A DNA stretch of 12,738 bases, from assembly GCF_002087075.1 (NCBI RefSeq), contig NZ_MWSM01000010.1, positions 47,267 to 60,004 of the forward strand, given 5' to 3'. The notes beneath the pieces were generated by a model. The model did not search any database. It was not told where the DNA came from and saw only the letters and a list, made by a program, of their open reading frames with translations. A program made the position numbers and the translations under genes. Position 1 is the first letter of the stretch, and every line of letters starts with the position of its first letter. This stretch comes from Streptococcus pseudopneumoniae ATCC BAA-960 = CCUG 49455. GTDB taxonomy: Bacteria; Bacillota; Bacilli; Lactobacillales; Streptococcaceae. Positions 6,816 through 12,738 of the stretch are shown piece by piece.

Positions 6816-7310
6816 ATGGAAATTCGTTTAGCTTTTCCAAATGAAGTAGATGCCATCATGCAGGTGATGGAGGATGCTAAAAAATGTTTAGCAGATGCTG
6901 GTAGTGACCAGTGGCAAAATGGTTATCCAAATGCTGATATTATTATTGAGGATATTATCTCAGGTCAAGCCTATGTAGCCTTGGAAGAGGGAGAACTACT
7001 AGCCTATGCTGCTGTGACCAAGAGTCCAGAGGCAGCCTATGAAGCCATTTATGAAGGAAACTGGCAAGCTGGAGAGTCAGAGTACCTAGTCTTTCACCGT
7101 ATTGCTGTGGCTGCAGCTGTGCAGGGACAGGGAGTCGCTCAAACCTTCTTAGAGGGCTTGATTGAAGGTTTTGATTATCTAGATTTTCGCTCAGATACGC
7201 ATGCTGAAAACAAAGCTATGCAGCATATTTTTGAAAAACTCGGTTTTAAACAGGTTGGTAAGGTTCCAGTTGATGGCGAACGCTTGGCCTATCAAAAATT
7301 AAAGAAATAA
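6816..7310 (+). CDS. GNAT family N-acetyltransferase
   Basis: A 164-residue single-domain GNAT protein, which transfers an acetyl group from acetyl-CoA to an amine of an unknown substrate. The N-terminus has the family pattern IRLAFPNEVDAIMQVM followed by DQWQNGYP at 31-38. HRIAVAAAVQGQGVAQTF at 94-111 is motif A, with the pyrophosphate loop QGQGVA. DTHAENKAMQHIFEKLGF at 127-144 is motif B. The ATG has GAGGAG 6-7 bases upstream. It is the first gene of an operon with ogt, whose ATG overlaps its stop by one base. The substrate cannot be read from sequence; relatives in this subfamily are mostly uncharacterised. Confidence 0.9.
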   Translation: MEIRLAFPNEVDAIMQVMEDAKKCLADAGSDQWQNGYPNADIIIEDIISGQAYVALEEGELLAYAAVTKSPEAAYEAIYEGNWQAGESEYLVFHRIAVAAAVQGQGVAQTFLEGLIEGFDYLDFRSDTHAENKAMQHIFEKLGFKQVGKVPVDGERLAYQKLKK

Positions 7311-7828
7311 TGCAAAAGAAGTATGTAAAAATGCTCTATTCTTCGCCGATTGGCTCCCTTTCTCTCGTAGCTGATGACCATTATTTGTATGGAATTTGGG
7401 TTCAGGAGCAGAAGCATTTTGAGAGGGGACTAGGAGATGAGACGATAGAAGCAGTTGTTAGTCATCCCATTTTAGACCCAGTTATTACTTGCTTAGATGC
7501 TTACTTTAAAGGCCAGTCTCAGGATTTATCCAACTTGCCCTTAGCTCCAATTGGAACGGATTTTGAAAAGCGAGTTTGGTCCTATTTACAGGGAATTCCT
7601 TATGGTCAGACAGTGACATATGGGAAAATAGCCCAAGACCTGCAAGTGGCTTCTGCTCAAGCAATTGGTGGAGCGGTAGGACGCAATCCTTGGTCTATTC
7701 TAGTACCTTGTCACCGTGTGCTGGGAGCAGGCAAGCGTCTGACTGGTTATGCCGCAGGAGTGGAAAAGAAAGCCTGGCTCTTGGAGCATGAAGGCGTAGA
7801 TTTTAAAGATAGAAACAATAGAAAGTGA
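7310..7828 (+). CDS. ogt: Methylated-DNA-protein cysteine S-methyltransferase
   Basis: This suicide repair protein moves the methyl group from O6-methylguanine in DNA to its own cysteine. The 172 residues hold the N-terminal ribonuclease-like part (about 1-78) and the C-terminal DNA-binding ATase domain, with IPYGQTVTYGKIA at 96-108 as the start of the recognition region, GRNP at 124-127, and the active site PCHRV at 133-137 (Cys134), followed by GYAAGVEKKAWLLEHEG. All key residues are present. It overlaps the acetyltransferase stop (TAATG), indicating translational coupling, and its TGA lies next to the start of the ArsC/Spx-like gene. I use ogt for the single-domain constitutive type; no Ada regulatory domain is fused. 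Confidence 0.93.
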   Translation: MQKKYVKMLYSSPIGSLSLVADDHYLYGIWVQEQKHFERGLGDETIEAVVSHPILDPVITCLDAYFKGQSQDLSNLPLAPIGTDFEKRVWSYLQGIPYGQTVTYGKIAQDLQVASAQAIGGAVGRNPWSILVPCHRVLGAGKRLTGYAAGVEKKAWLLEHEGVDFKDRNNRK

Positions 7829-7833
7829 AAGAC

Positions 7834-8190
7834 ATGTTAGAATTTATCGAATACCCAAAATGTTCAACTTGTAAAAAAGCAAAACAAGAATTAAACCAAC
7901 TCGGTGTGGACTATAAAGCCGTTCATATCGTCGAAGAAACACCTAGCCAAGAAGTCATTTTAAACTGGCTAGAAACCTCAGGGTTCGAGTTGAAACAATT
8001 TTTCAACACCAGTGGAATTAAATACCGTGAATTAGGGATAAAAGATAAGGTAGGAAGTTTATCAAATCAAGAAGCAGCTCAGTTGCTAGCAAGCGACGGT
8101 ATGTTGTTAAAACGGCCAATTTTAGTAGAAAATGGAACTGTTAAACAAATCGGTTATCGAAAACCTTATGAAGAATTGGGATTGAAATAG
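7834..8190 (+). CDS. ArsC/Spx family thioredoxin-fold protein
   Basis: A 118-residue protein of the ArsC/Spx/YffB superfamily. It begins LEFIEYPKCSTCKKAKQEL, placing a CxxC pair at Cys10 and Cys13, and has the conserved KRPI at 93-96 near the end of the fold. Full-length Spx-type regulators are usually longer (about 130 residues) and have a different C-terminus, so I favour the uncharacterised arsenate-reductase-like branch over Spx itself. No ars genes are nearby, so true arsenate reduction is doubtful; a thiol or glutaredoxin-like redox role is more likely. I chose the ATG at 7834 because it gives the usual family N-terminus; a GTG at 7825 overlapping the ogt stop is possible. It is the last gene of the GNAT-ogt operon. 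Confidence 0.87.
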   Translation: MLEFIEYPKCSTCKKAKQELNQLGVDYKAVHIVEETPSQEVILNWLETSGFELKQFFNTSGIKYRELGIKDKVGSLSNQEAAQLLASDGMLLKRPILVENGTVKQIGYRKPYEELGLK

Positions 8191-8291
8191 TTTTTACTTA
8201 TCTCTCTGATAGATAAAATATATAACCTCCCTGTTTTAAAGTATGATAAACTAGTAGGTAGACAAAGACTGTATCTGACCGTAGCAAATAA

Positions 8292-8320
8292 TTTCATTGA
8301 CGGCAGAAGTATGGTAGAAT
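8292..8320 (+). promoter_or_regulatory. Promoter of amino-acid ABC transporter operon
   Basis: TTTCAT (8292-8297), a 17-base spacer and TAGAAT (8315-8320) preceded by TGG form an extended -10 promoter 27 bases before the permease ATG. The TTGACG nearby is only 12 bases from this -10 and is probably not its -35. The rest of 8191-8291 holds no gene. Confidence 0.6.
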
Positions 8321-8347
8321 GAATCATTATCAGGAGAGGATGTTTTT

Positions 8348-9148
8348 ATGAATGTTACAACGATTTTAGCATCAGATTGGTACCAAAACTTGATGCAATT
8401 GATTCCGGATGGCAAGCTTTTTAGTCTGCGTTCGGTCTTTGATGGAATCCCGAGAATTGTCCAACAACTTCCAACAACGATTATGTTGACAATTGGTGGT
8501 GCCTTTTTTGGCTTGGTTTTGGCGCTTCTTTTTGCCATTGTGAAGATCAATCGTGTTAAGATTTTATATCCCTTGCAGGCCTTCTTTGTTAGTTTCTTAA
8601 AAGGGACACCGATTTTAGTGCAGCTCATGTTGACTTACTACGGAATTCCTTTGGCTTTGAAAGCCCTCAATCAGCAATGGGGGACTGGTCTCAATATCAA
8701 TGCCATTCCAGCAGCAGCTTTTGCGATTGTTGCTTTTGCTTTCAATGAGGCAGCTTATGCCAGTGAAACCATTCGTGCAGCCATTCTCTCAGTCAATCCT
8801 GGTGAGATTGAGGCGGCACGTAGTCTGGGGATGACCCGAGCACAAGTTTATCGTCGCGTGATTATTCCAAATGCGGCCGTTGTGGCGACTCCAACCTTGA
8901 TTAACTCCCTCATCGGCTTGACCAAGGGAACTTCCCTAGCCTTTAGTGCGGGTGTTGTGGAAGTCTTTGCCCAAGCTCAGATTTTGGGTGGTGCCGATTA
9001 TCGTTATTTTGAGCGCTTCATCTCCGTTGCTCTTGTTTATTGGGTAGTCAATATCGGAATTGAGAGCCTTGGTCGTTTCATCGAGAGAAAAATGGCTATT
9101 TCTGCACCAGATACAGTGCAAACAGATGTGAAAGGAGACCTTCGTTAA
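8348..9148 (+). CDS. tcyB: Polar amino-acid (probably cystine) ABC transporter permease
   Basis: A 266-residue permease of the His/Glu/Gln/Arg/opine (HAAT) family. It has about five membrane segments from residue 40 on, the family signature KGTPILVQL at 85-93, and an EAA coupling loop IEAARSLGMTRAQVYRRVIIP at 154-174 that docks on the ATPase. The ATG follows AGGAGAGGATG-type purines. Its stop overlaps the start of the ATPase gene. No solute-binding lipoprotein is fused or adjacent, so the receptor must be encoded elsewhere. In S. pneumoniae the pair at this place next to trxB corresponds, as I recall, to the cystine importer TcyBC, which uses separate binding proteins; the symbol rests on that synteny and memory, not on residues that define cystine. 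Confidence 0.82.
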   Translation: MNVTTILASDWYQNLMQLIPDGKLFSLRSVFDGIPRIVQQLPTTIMLTIGGAFFGLVLALLFAIVKINRVKILYPLQAFFVSFLKGTPILVQLMLTYYGIPLALKALNQQWGTGLNINAIPAAAFAIVAFAFNEAAYASETIRAAILSVNPGEIEAARSLGMTRAQVYRRVIIPNAAVVATPTLINSLIGLTKGTSLAFSAGVVEVFAQAQILGGADYRYFERFISVALVYWVVNIGIESLGRFIERKMAISAPDTVQTDVKGDLR

Positions 9149-9891
9149 TGATTAAGATTTCGAATTTAAGCAAATCCTTTTCAGGACAGACTGTCTTGGA
9201 TCATCTGGACTTGGATATTCAAAAAGGGGAAGTTGTAGCCTTGATTGGTTCTTCAGGAGCTGGAAAATCAACCTTTCTTCGCAGTCTCAATTATCTTGAA
9301 ACACCTGATAGTGGCTCGATTCAGATTGATGATTTCTCGGTTGATTTTTCTAAAATCACTCAAGAAGAAATCCTTGCCCTACGTCGCAAGTTATCTATGG
9401 TATTTCAGCAGTTTAATTTGTTTGAGCGCCGTACAGCACTTGATAATGTGAAAGAAGGCTTGGTTGTTGTCAAGAAATTATCTGACCAAGAAGCGACTAA
9501 GATTGCCAAGGAAGAGTTGGCTAAGGTTGGGCTTTCTGATCGTGAAAACCATTACCCTCGCCATTTATCAGGTGGACAAAAGCAACGGGTTGCCTTGGCG
9601 CGTGCGCTTGCTATGAAACCAGATGTCTTGCTCTTAGATGAACCAACTTCAGCCCTTGACCCAGAATTGGTCGGTGAAGTAGAGAAGTCTATTGCAGATG
9701 CTGCTAAGTCAGGTCAGACCATGATTTTGGTCAGTCATGACATGTCCTTTGTAGCCCAAGTGGCTGATAAGATTCTCTTCTTAGATAAGGGGAAAATCAT
9801 CGAGTCTGGAACACCAGATGAGATTATCCACCATCCTAAAGAAGAGCGGACAAAAGAATTCTTCGCTAGTTACAAACGGACTTATATTTGA
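9148..9891 (+). CDS. tcyC: Polar amino-acid (probably cystine) ABC transporter ATPase
   Basis: The 247-residue ATPase energises the permease encoded just upstream. All motifs are intact: Walker A GSSGAGKST at 34-42, Q-loop VFQQFNLF at 85-92, signature LSGGQKQR at 140-147, Walker B LLLDEP at 161-166 with the D-loop SALD, and the switch His197 in VSHDMSF. It is of the GlnQ/HisP importer type and lacks a C-terminal regulatory domain. Its ATG shares one base with the permease stop (TAATG), so the two are made together. A hairpin terminator follows within about 20 bases. Cystine as substrate is inferred from synteny. Confidence 0.88.
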   Translation: MIKISNLSKSFSGQTVLDHLDLDIQKGEVVALIGSSGAGKSTFLRSLNYLETPDSGSIQIDDFSVDFSKITQEEILALRRKLSMVFQQFNLFERRTALDNVKEGLVVVKKLSDQEATKIAKEELAKVGLSDRENHYPRHLSGGQKQRVALARALAMKPDVLLLDEPTSALDPELVGEVEKSIADAAKSGQTMILVSHDMSFVAQVADKILFLDKGKIIESGTPDEIIHHPKEERTKEFFASYKRTYI

Positions 9892-9907
9892 TATAATAGA
9901 TAAAGAA

Positions 9908-9944
9908 AAACTCAGTTAGCTGGACTAGCTGAGTTTACTCTTTA
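9908..9944 (+). terminator. Terminator after the ABC transporter operon
   Basis: AAACTCAGTTAG (9908-9919) pairs with CTAGCTGAGTTT (9925-9936), with one G-U pair and a five-base loop, followed by a short T-containing tail ACTCTTT. The tail is weak, so some read-through into the DUF4059 gene is possible. Confidence 0.75.
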
Positions 9945-9967
9945 AAAAGATAGAAATGAGAGAAATC

Positions 9968-10192
9968 ATGCTACTGCAACTATTTTCTTTATATTTCGAG
10001 AGTTTGATCTTAACCACCATCCTCGTCCTGATTTTTTTAGGAATTTGGATTGGACTGAGAGCCATGTCGGGAGTTGATAAGACAGCCAAGGCTCGCCAAG
10101 CCCATCTCTATGATATGATTATGATTGGGGTCTTGGTTGTTCCAGTATTATCCTTTGCGGTTATGAGTTTAATTCTTGTTTTCAAGGCATAA
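9968..10192 (+). CDS. DUF4059 family small membrane protein
   Basis: A 74-residue protein with two hydrophobic helices, about residues 8-29 and 48-72, separated by a positively charged loop AMSGVDKTAKARQAHLYD. This two-helix layout is the DUF4059 family found in streptococci. Function is unknown. I chose the ATG at 9968 because a GAGAG purine run lies 5 bases before it; an in-frame ATG at 9956 would add four residues but has no ribosome site. It sits between the amino-acid transporter terminator and trxB, so it may be read by leak-through or by an unseen promoter. Its constant place beside the transporter and thioredoxin reductase hints at a link to thiol or transport physiology, but that is only context. 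Confidence 0.82.
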   Translation: MLLQLFSLYFESLILTTILVLIFLGIWIGLRAMSGVDKTAKARQAHLYDMIMIGVLVVPVLSFAVMSLILVFKA

Positions 10193-10195
10193 TCC

Positions 10196-10224
10196 TTGCG
10201 TGATTGACAAGAAAGAGTTAGAAT
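10196..10224 (+). promoter_or_regulatory. trxB promoter
   Basis: TTGCGT (10196-10201), a 17-base spacer and TAGAAT (10219-10224) make a plausible promoter 33 bases before the trxB ATG. The better-looking TTGACA at 10204 is only 9 bases from that -10 and has no good partner downstream. Confidence 0.55.
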
Positions 10225-10257
10225 AAAGATAGTTACAACAAGAAAGAAGGAAACTAT

Positions 10258-11169
10258 ATGTACGATACTATTATTATCGGTGCTGGACCTGCAGGGATGA
10301 CTGCAGCCTTGTATGCTGCTCGAAGCAATTTGAAAGTAGCTTTGATTGAAGGTGGTCTGCCAGGTGGTCAGATGAATAATACATCTGATATCGAAAATTA
10401 CCCAGGATATGCTAATATTAGTGGACCTGAATTGGCAGAAAAGATGTTTGAACCGCTTGAAAATCTCGGTGTTGAGCACATTTATGGATATGTTGAAAAT
10501 GTCGAAGACCATGGTGATTTTAAGAAAGTGATGACTGACGACCAAACATATGAAACTCGTACCGTTATCGTAGCAACTGGTTCTAAACACCGTCCTTTGG
10601 GAGTACCTGGAGAAGAAGAACTGAACAGTCGTGGTGTTTCTTACTGTGCCGTGTGTGATGGTGCTTTCTTCCGTGACCAAGATTTGTTGGTAGTTGGTGG
10701 TGGAGATTCAGCTGTTGAAGAAGCCCTCTTCTTGACTCGTTTTGCTAAGACTGTTACCATTGTTCACCGTCGTGACCAACTTCGTGCTCAAAAGGTTTTA
10801 CAAGACCGCGCCTTTGCGAATGAGAAAATCAGCTTTATCTGGGATTCTGTAGTGAAGGAAATCAAGGGTGAAAACCGAGTAGAATCTGTCGTATTTGAAA
10901 ATGTGAAAACAGGTCAAGTGACAGAACAAGCCTTCGGTGGCGTCTTTATCTATGTTGGATTGGACCCTCTTAGCGATTTTGTTAAAGAATTGAATATCCA
11001 AGATCAGGCAGGCTGGATTGTGACAGATAACCACATGAAAACTGCAGTTGACGGTATCTTTGCAGTTGGAGATGTTCGCCAGAAAGACCTTCGCCAAGTA
11101 ACAACAGCGGTTGGAGATGGAGCTATCGCTGGTCAAGAAGCCTATAAATTTATCACAGAACATAGTTAA
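10258..11169 (+). CDS. trxB: Thioredoxin reductase (NADPH)
   Basis: TrxB passes electrons from NADPH through FAD and a disulfide to thioredoxin in the cytoplasm. The 303-residue protein is of the low-molecular-weight type: GAGPAGM at 8-14 binds FAD, LPGGQMNNT at 34-42 follows the family, the redox pair is Cys130 and Cys133 in YCAVCDGAFF, GGGDSAVEEA at 147-156 binds NADPH, HRRDQLR at 170-176 recognises its 2'-phosphate, and AVGDVR at 269-274 closes the FAD site. The HRRxxxR motif separates it from ferredoxin-dependent or NADH-type relatives. The ATG has AAGGA about 8 bases upstream. It ends in a bidirectional terminator shared with convergent rlmB and lies beside the probable cystine importer, which would supply disulfide for reduction. 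Confidence 0.96.
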   Translation: MYDTIIIGAGPAGMTAALYAARSNLKVALIEGGLPGGQMNNTSDIENYPGYANISGPELAEKMFEPLENLGVEHIYGYVENVEDHGDFKKVMTDDQTYETRTVIVATGSKHRPLGVPGEEELNSRGVSYCAVCDGAFFRDQDLLVVGGGDSAVEEALFLTRFAKTVTIVHRRDQLRAQKVLQDRAFANEKISFIWDSVVKEIKGENRVESVVFENVKTGQVTEQAFGGVFIYVGLDPLSDFVKELNIQDQAGWIVTDNHMKTAVDGIFAVGDVRQKDLRQVTTAVGDGAIAGQEAYKFITEHS

Positions 11170-11173
11170 TCAT

Positions 11174-11209
11174 AAAAAAGTTTCCAATCAGATGACTGGA
11201 AACTTTTTT
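11174..11209 (+). terminator. Bidirectional terminator between trxB and rlmB
   Basis: A 13-base perfect stem (11174-11186 with 11197-11209), six A on one side and six T on the other around GTTTCCA/TGGAAAC, works on both strands. It lies 4 bases after the trxB stop, and its far arm overlaps the rlmB stop codon (11208-11210) by two bases. Confidence 0.92.
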
Positions 11210-11936
11210 ATAGTCTGTTTCGGAAAACTTCGTACATGAGAATGGCCGCAGCAACACTGGCATTAAGGCTTTGAACATGGCCATTCATGGGAATGGTAAT
11301 CATTTCATCGACCTGTTTTTTAATGTTGCTAGAGATGCCTTTTCCTTCATTTCCGATGATGAGGGCGATTTTCCCTTTTGTATTCCACTTATGGCAAGGA
11401 GTACCGTTCATATCCGTTCCAAAGGTCCAGAAGCCTTCATCCTTGACTTTGTCCAGAGTTTGGCTCAGATTGGTCACTCGGGCGATGGGAACGTGCTCGA
11501 TAGCACCTGTGGCCGTTTTGGCAACGACGGGGGTAACACCTACAGCACGGTGCTTGGGAATGATGACACCTGAAACATTGGTCGCATCGGCTGTTCTCAG
11601 GATGGATCCTAGGTTGTGAGGGCCAGTCAAACCATCCAGAATCAATAGCAAAGGATTTTCTTCTTGGCGTGTTTTGGAAAGGATGTGATCTAGCTCGCTA
11701 TAGGCAAATTCGGACACTCGTAAAACAAAACCTTGGTGGACAGCACCTTCAGTCATCTCAGAGAGGGATTTTTTTGAGGTCCAAGAAATGGACACCTTCT
11801 TTTCTGTAGCCAGTTCCTTGACTTTCTCAAGATTCTTACCTCGGAGATTTTCTTGGAGGTAGAGTTTGTTTCCAGTATTTGCAAGGAGGGCTTCGGTAAC
11901 GGCGTGGACGCCATAGACAATATCATTTGTTTTCAT
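11208..11936 (-). CDS. rlmB: 23S rRNA (guanosine-2'-O-)-methyltransferase RlmB
   Basis: A 242-residue SpoU/TrmH (SPOUT) family methyltransferase that uses S-adenosylmethionine to methylate a ribose 2'-OH, by family assignment G2251 of 23S rRNA. An N-terminal RNA-binding domain (about 1-75) opens with YGVHAVTEALL and is followed by the knotted catalytic domain: motif 1 NLGSILRTADA, motif 2 IIGNEGKGIS and motif 3 IPMNGHVQSLNASVAAAILMYE. All are intact. I set the start at the ATG at 11936 (MKTNDIVYGV), which is where the family begins; the open frame extends 11 codons further but into the def terminator. GAGG is only one base from this ATG, and the -10 lies right upstream, so initiation looks leaderless. 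The gene converges on trxB. Confidence 0.93.
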   Translation of the reverse strand: MKTNDIVYGVHAVTEALLANTGNKLYLQENLRGKNLEKVKELATEKKVSISWTSKKSLSEMTEGAVHQGFVLRVSEFAYSELDHILSKTRQEENPLLLILDGLTGPHNLGSILRTADATNVSGVIIPKHRAVGVTPVVAKTATGAIEHVPIARVTNLSQTLDKVKDEGFWTFGTDMNGTPCHKWNTKGKIALIIGNEGKGISSNIKKQVDEMITIPMNGHVQSLNASVAAAILMYEVFRNRL

Positions 11937-11942
11937 GCCTCT

Positions 11943-11969
11943 ATTATAACACAAAACCCCGTCTTGCAA
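11943..11969 (-). promoter_or_regulatory. rlmB promoter overlapping the def terminator
   Basis: On the minus strand TGT-TATAAT (TATAAT at 11948-11943) is a strong extended -10. A TTGCAA at 11969-11964 stands 15 bases upstream and falls in the loop of the def terminator. The predicted start, about 7 bases past the -10, coincides with the A of the rlmB ATG at 11936. Confidence 0.7.
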
Positions 11970-11978
11970 CGGGATTTT
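11953..11978 (-). terminator. def terminator
   Basis: Read on the minus strand, AAAATCCCGT (11978-11969) pairs with ACGGGGTTTT (11962-11953), with one G-U pair and a six-base loop, ending in a short T run. It begins 3 bases after the def stop codon. Confidence 0.82.
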
Positions 11979-11980
11979 CT

Positions 11981-12592
11981 TTATTCTAGAATCAGTAAAC
12001 CATCTTTAACTGCAAATGGGTCTTTTTCATTGATACGATCGTAAAACATGATACCGTTAATGTGGTCAATTTCATGCTGAACAACAATGGAGTTGTAGCC
12101 TTTGAGTTTGATACGGTGTTTTTCTCCATCTTTGTCAAAGTAGTCAACAGTAACGCGGGCATGGCGAACAACATAGCCAGGCACGTTGCGGTCTACAGAC
12201 AGGCAACCTTCTCCTTCGCCAAGAGCAGCATCTTGAACAGAGTGAGAGACGATTTTTGGATTGTACATAATGGCTTGCAAGTCGTAGGCTTCCTGTGGAG
12301 TTTCGCCTTCTTCAACAATATTAGGTACCAAAACAGCGATAATGCGTTTTGAGATATCCAACTGAGGAGCAGCAAGTCCAACCCCACCGCGGAGTCCCAT
12401 TTTTTCAGCCATGACAGGATCTTGGGAATGTTTAAGGAATTGCATCATCTTTTCGCCTAGGATAATTTCCTGGTCAGATAGGGGGAAAGTGACTTCCTCA
12501 GCAACTGCGCGTAGAGTTGGATTCCCCTCGCGGATAATATCGTTCATATCAATTAAGTGAGCAGCTTTTGTAATACGTTCTATTGCAGACAT
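11981..12592 (-). CDS. def: Peptide deformylase
   Basis: Def removes the N-formyl group from new polypeptides as they leave the ribosome and is usually essential. The 203-residue protein has all three metal motifs: GGVGLAAPQ at 69-77, EGCLS at 128-132 with the ligand Cys130, and HEIDH at 173-177 with ligands His173 and His177 and catalytic Glu174. The long insert between motifs 1 and 2 ([20 protein letters not shown]) marks the Gram-positive type 2 deformylases. I chose the ATG at 12592 because GGAG stands 6 bases upstream and it gives the usual N-terminus [10 protein letters not shown]; the frame stays open 12 codons further without support. It has its own promoter and terminator, so it is transcribed separately from rlmB. 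Confidence 0.97.
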   Translation of the reverse strand: MSAIERITKAAHLIDMNDIIREGNPTLRAVAEEVTFPLSDQEIILGEKMMQFLKHSQDPVMAEKMGLRGGVGLAAPQLDISKRIIAVLVPNIVEEGETPQEAYDLQAIMYNPKIVSHSVQDAALGEGEGCLSVDRNVPGYVVRHARVTVDYFDKDGEKHRIKLKGYNSIVVQHEIDHINGIMFYDRINEKDPFAVKDGLLILE

Positions 12593-12616
12593 TTTCTCTC
12601 CTTTCATTACCTCTAC

Positions 12617-12645
12617 ATGATAACACAAAATGACAAGGATTGAAA
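12617..12645 (-). promoter_or_regulatory. def promoter
   Basis: On the minus strand TTTCAA (12645-12640), a 17-base spacer and TATCAT (12622-12617) preceded by TGT form an extended -10 promoter about 25 bases before the def ATG. Confidence 0.65.
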
Positions 12646-12693
12646 GTATTATAGCCTTTAGGATTTATAGAAAATAGATAGGAAGTTCAATTC

Positions 12694-12738
12694 ATACTCA
12701 ATGAAAATCAAAGAGCAAACTAAGAAGCTAGCCGTAGG
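12694..12738 (-). repeat. BOX element, boxC end (cut by window edge)
   Basis: The sequence ATACTCAATGAAAATCAAAG, then AGCAAACTAAGAAGCTAGCC, is the reverse complement of the boxC end of the pneumococcal BOX repeat. BOX elements are scattered non-coding repeats of the Mitis group, thought to be mobilised miniature elements that fold into RNA stems. Only this end lies in the window; the boxB and boxA modules would be to the right. It sits upstream of the def promoter. Confidence 0.85.

Noticed and set aside
8198..8216. Weak hairpin TTATCT/AGATAA after the ArsC-like gene
   Set aside because: Six A/T-rich pairs with a seven-base loop and no T-run after it are too weak to call a terminator.
8191..8347. 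Possible riboswitch or T-box leader before the amino-acid transporter
   Set aside because: The promoter lies only 27 bases before the ATG, so no room for a leader RNA, and no T-box or riboswitch motif is visible.
10108..10680. Long minus-strand frame (190 codons) opposite trxB
   Set aside because: It is antisense to intact, fully motif-bearing trxB and the DUF4059 gene, and shows no family features or ribosome site.
12062..12352. Plus-strand frame inside def
   Set aside because: It is the complement of the conserved deformylase motifs and is a coding shadow.
1..12738. CRISPR array, tRNA or rRNA genes, prophage attachment site
   Set aside because: No regularly spaced repeats, no cloverleaf or rRNA signatures and no integrase were seen on either strand.

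Overview
The window looks like the chromosome of a Mitis-group Streptococcus (S. pneumoniae, S. mitis or a close relative). Three things point there: the gene set and order (pdxS-pdxT, hlyIII, ogt, a polar amino-acid ABC transporter, trxB, rlmB, def), IS630-type relics, and the edge of a pneumococcal-type BOX repeat at the right end. The exact species cannot be fixed from this sequence alone.

The left part (1-3790) is an accessory, decaying region. A frameshifted IS630-Spn1-like transposase enters from the left edge on the minus strand. Next comes a four-gene plus-strand unit: the 3' end of an unrecognised gene, an intact PduL-type phosphate acyltransferase, a frameshifted ABC-2 permease, and an ABC ATPase that is frameshifted and has lost its catalytic middle. 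Beyond it lie a heavily mutated second IS630-family element (about 2574-3721) and the last ~70 bases (domains V and VI) of a group II intron. PduL is the only complete gene left in this unit.

The right part (3825-12738) is conserved core. pdxST makes pyridoxal 5'-phosphate. An IS110-type transposase tail lies between pdxT and the hlyIII terminator. A divergent promoter region then separates a DUF1836 regulator/hemolysin III operon (minus) from a GNAT acetyltransferase/ogt/ArsC-Spx-like operon (plus). ACTAGT-type sites sit at both predicted transcription starts.

Next, plus strand, are an amino-acid (probably cystine) permease and ATPase, a small DUF4059 membrane protein and trxB. Cystine import beside thioredoxin reductase suggests a thiol-redox neighbourhood. 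On the minus strand, def and rlmB converge on trxB. The def terminator hairpin overlaps the rlmB promoter, and the rlmB transcript is predicted to start at or next to its AUG.
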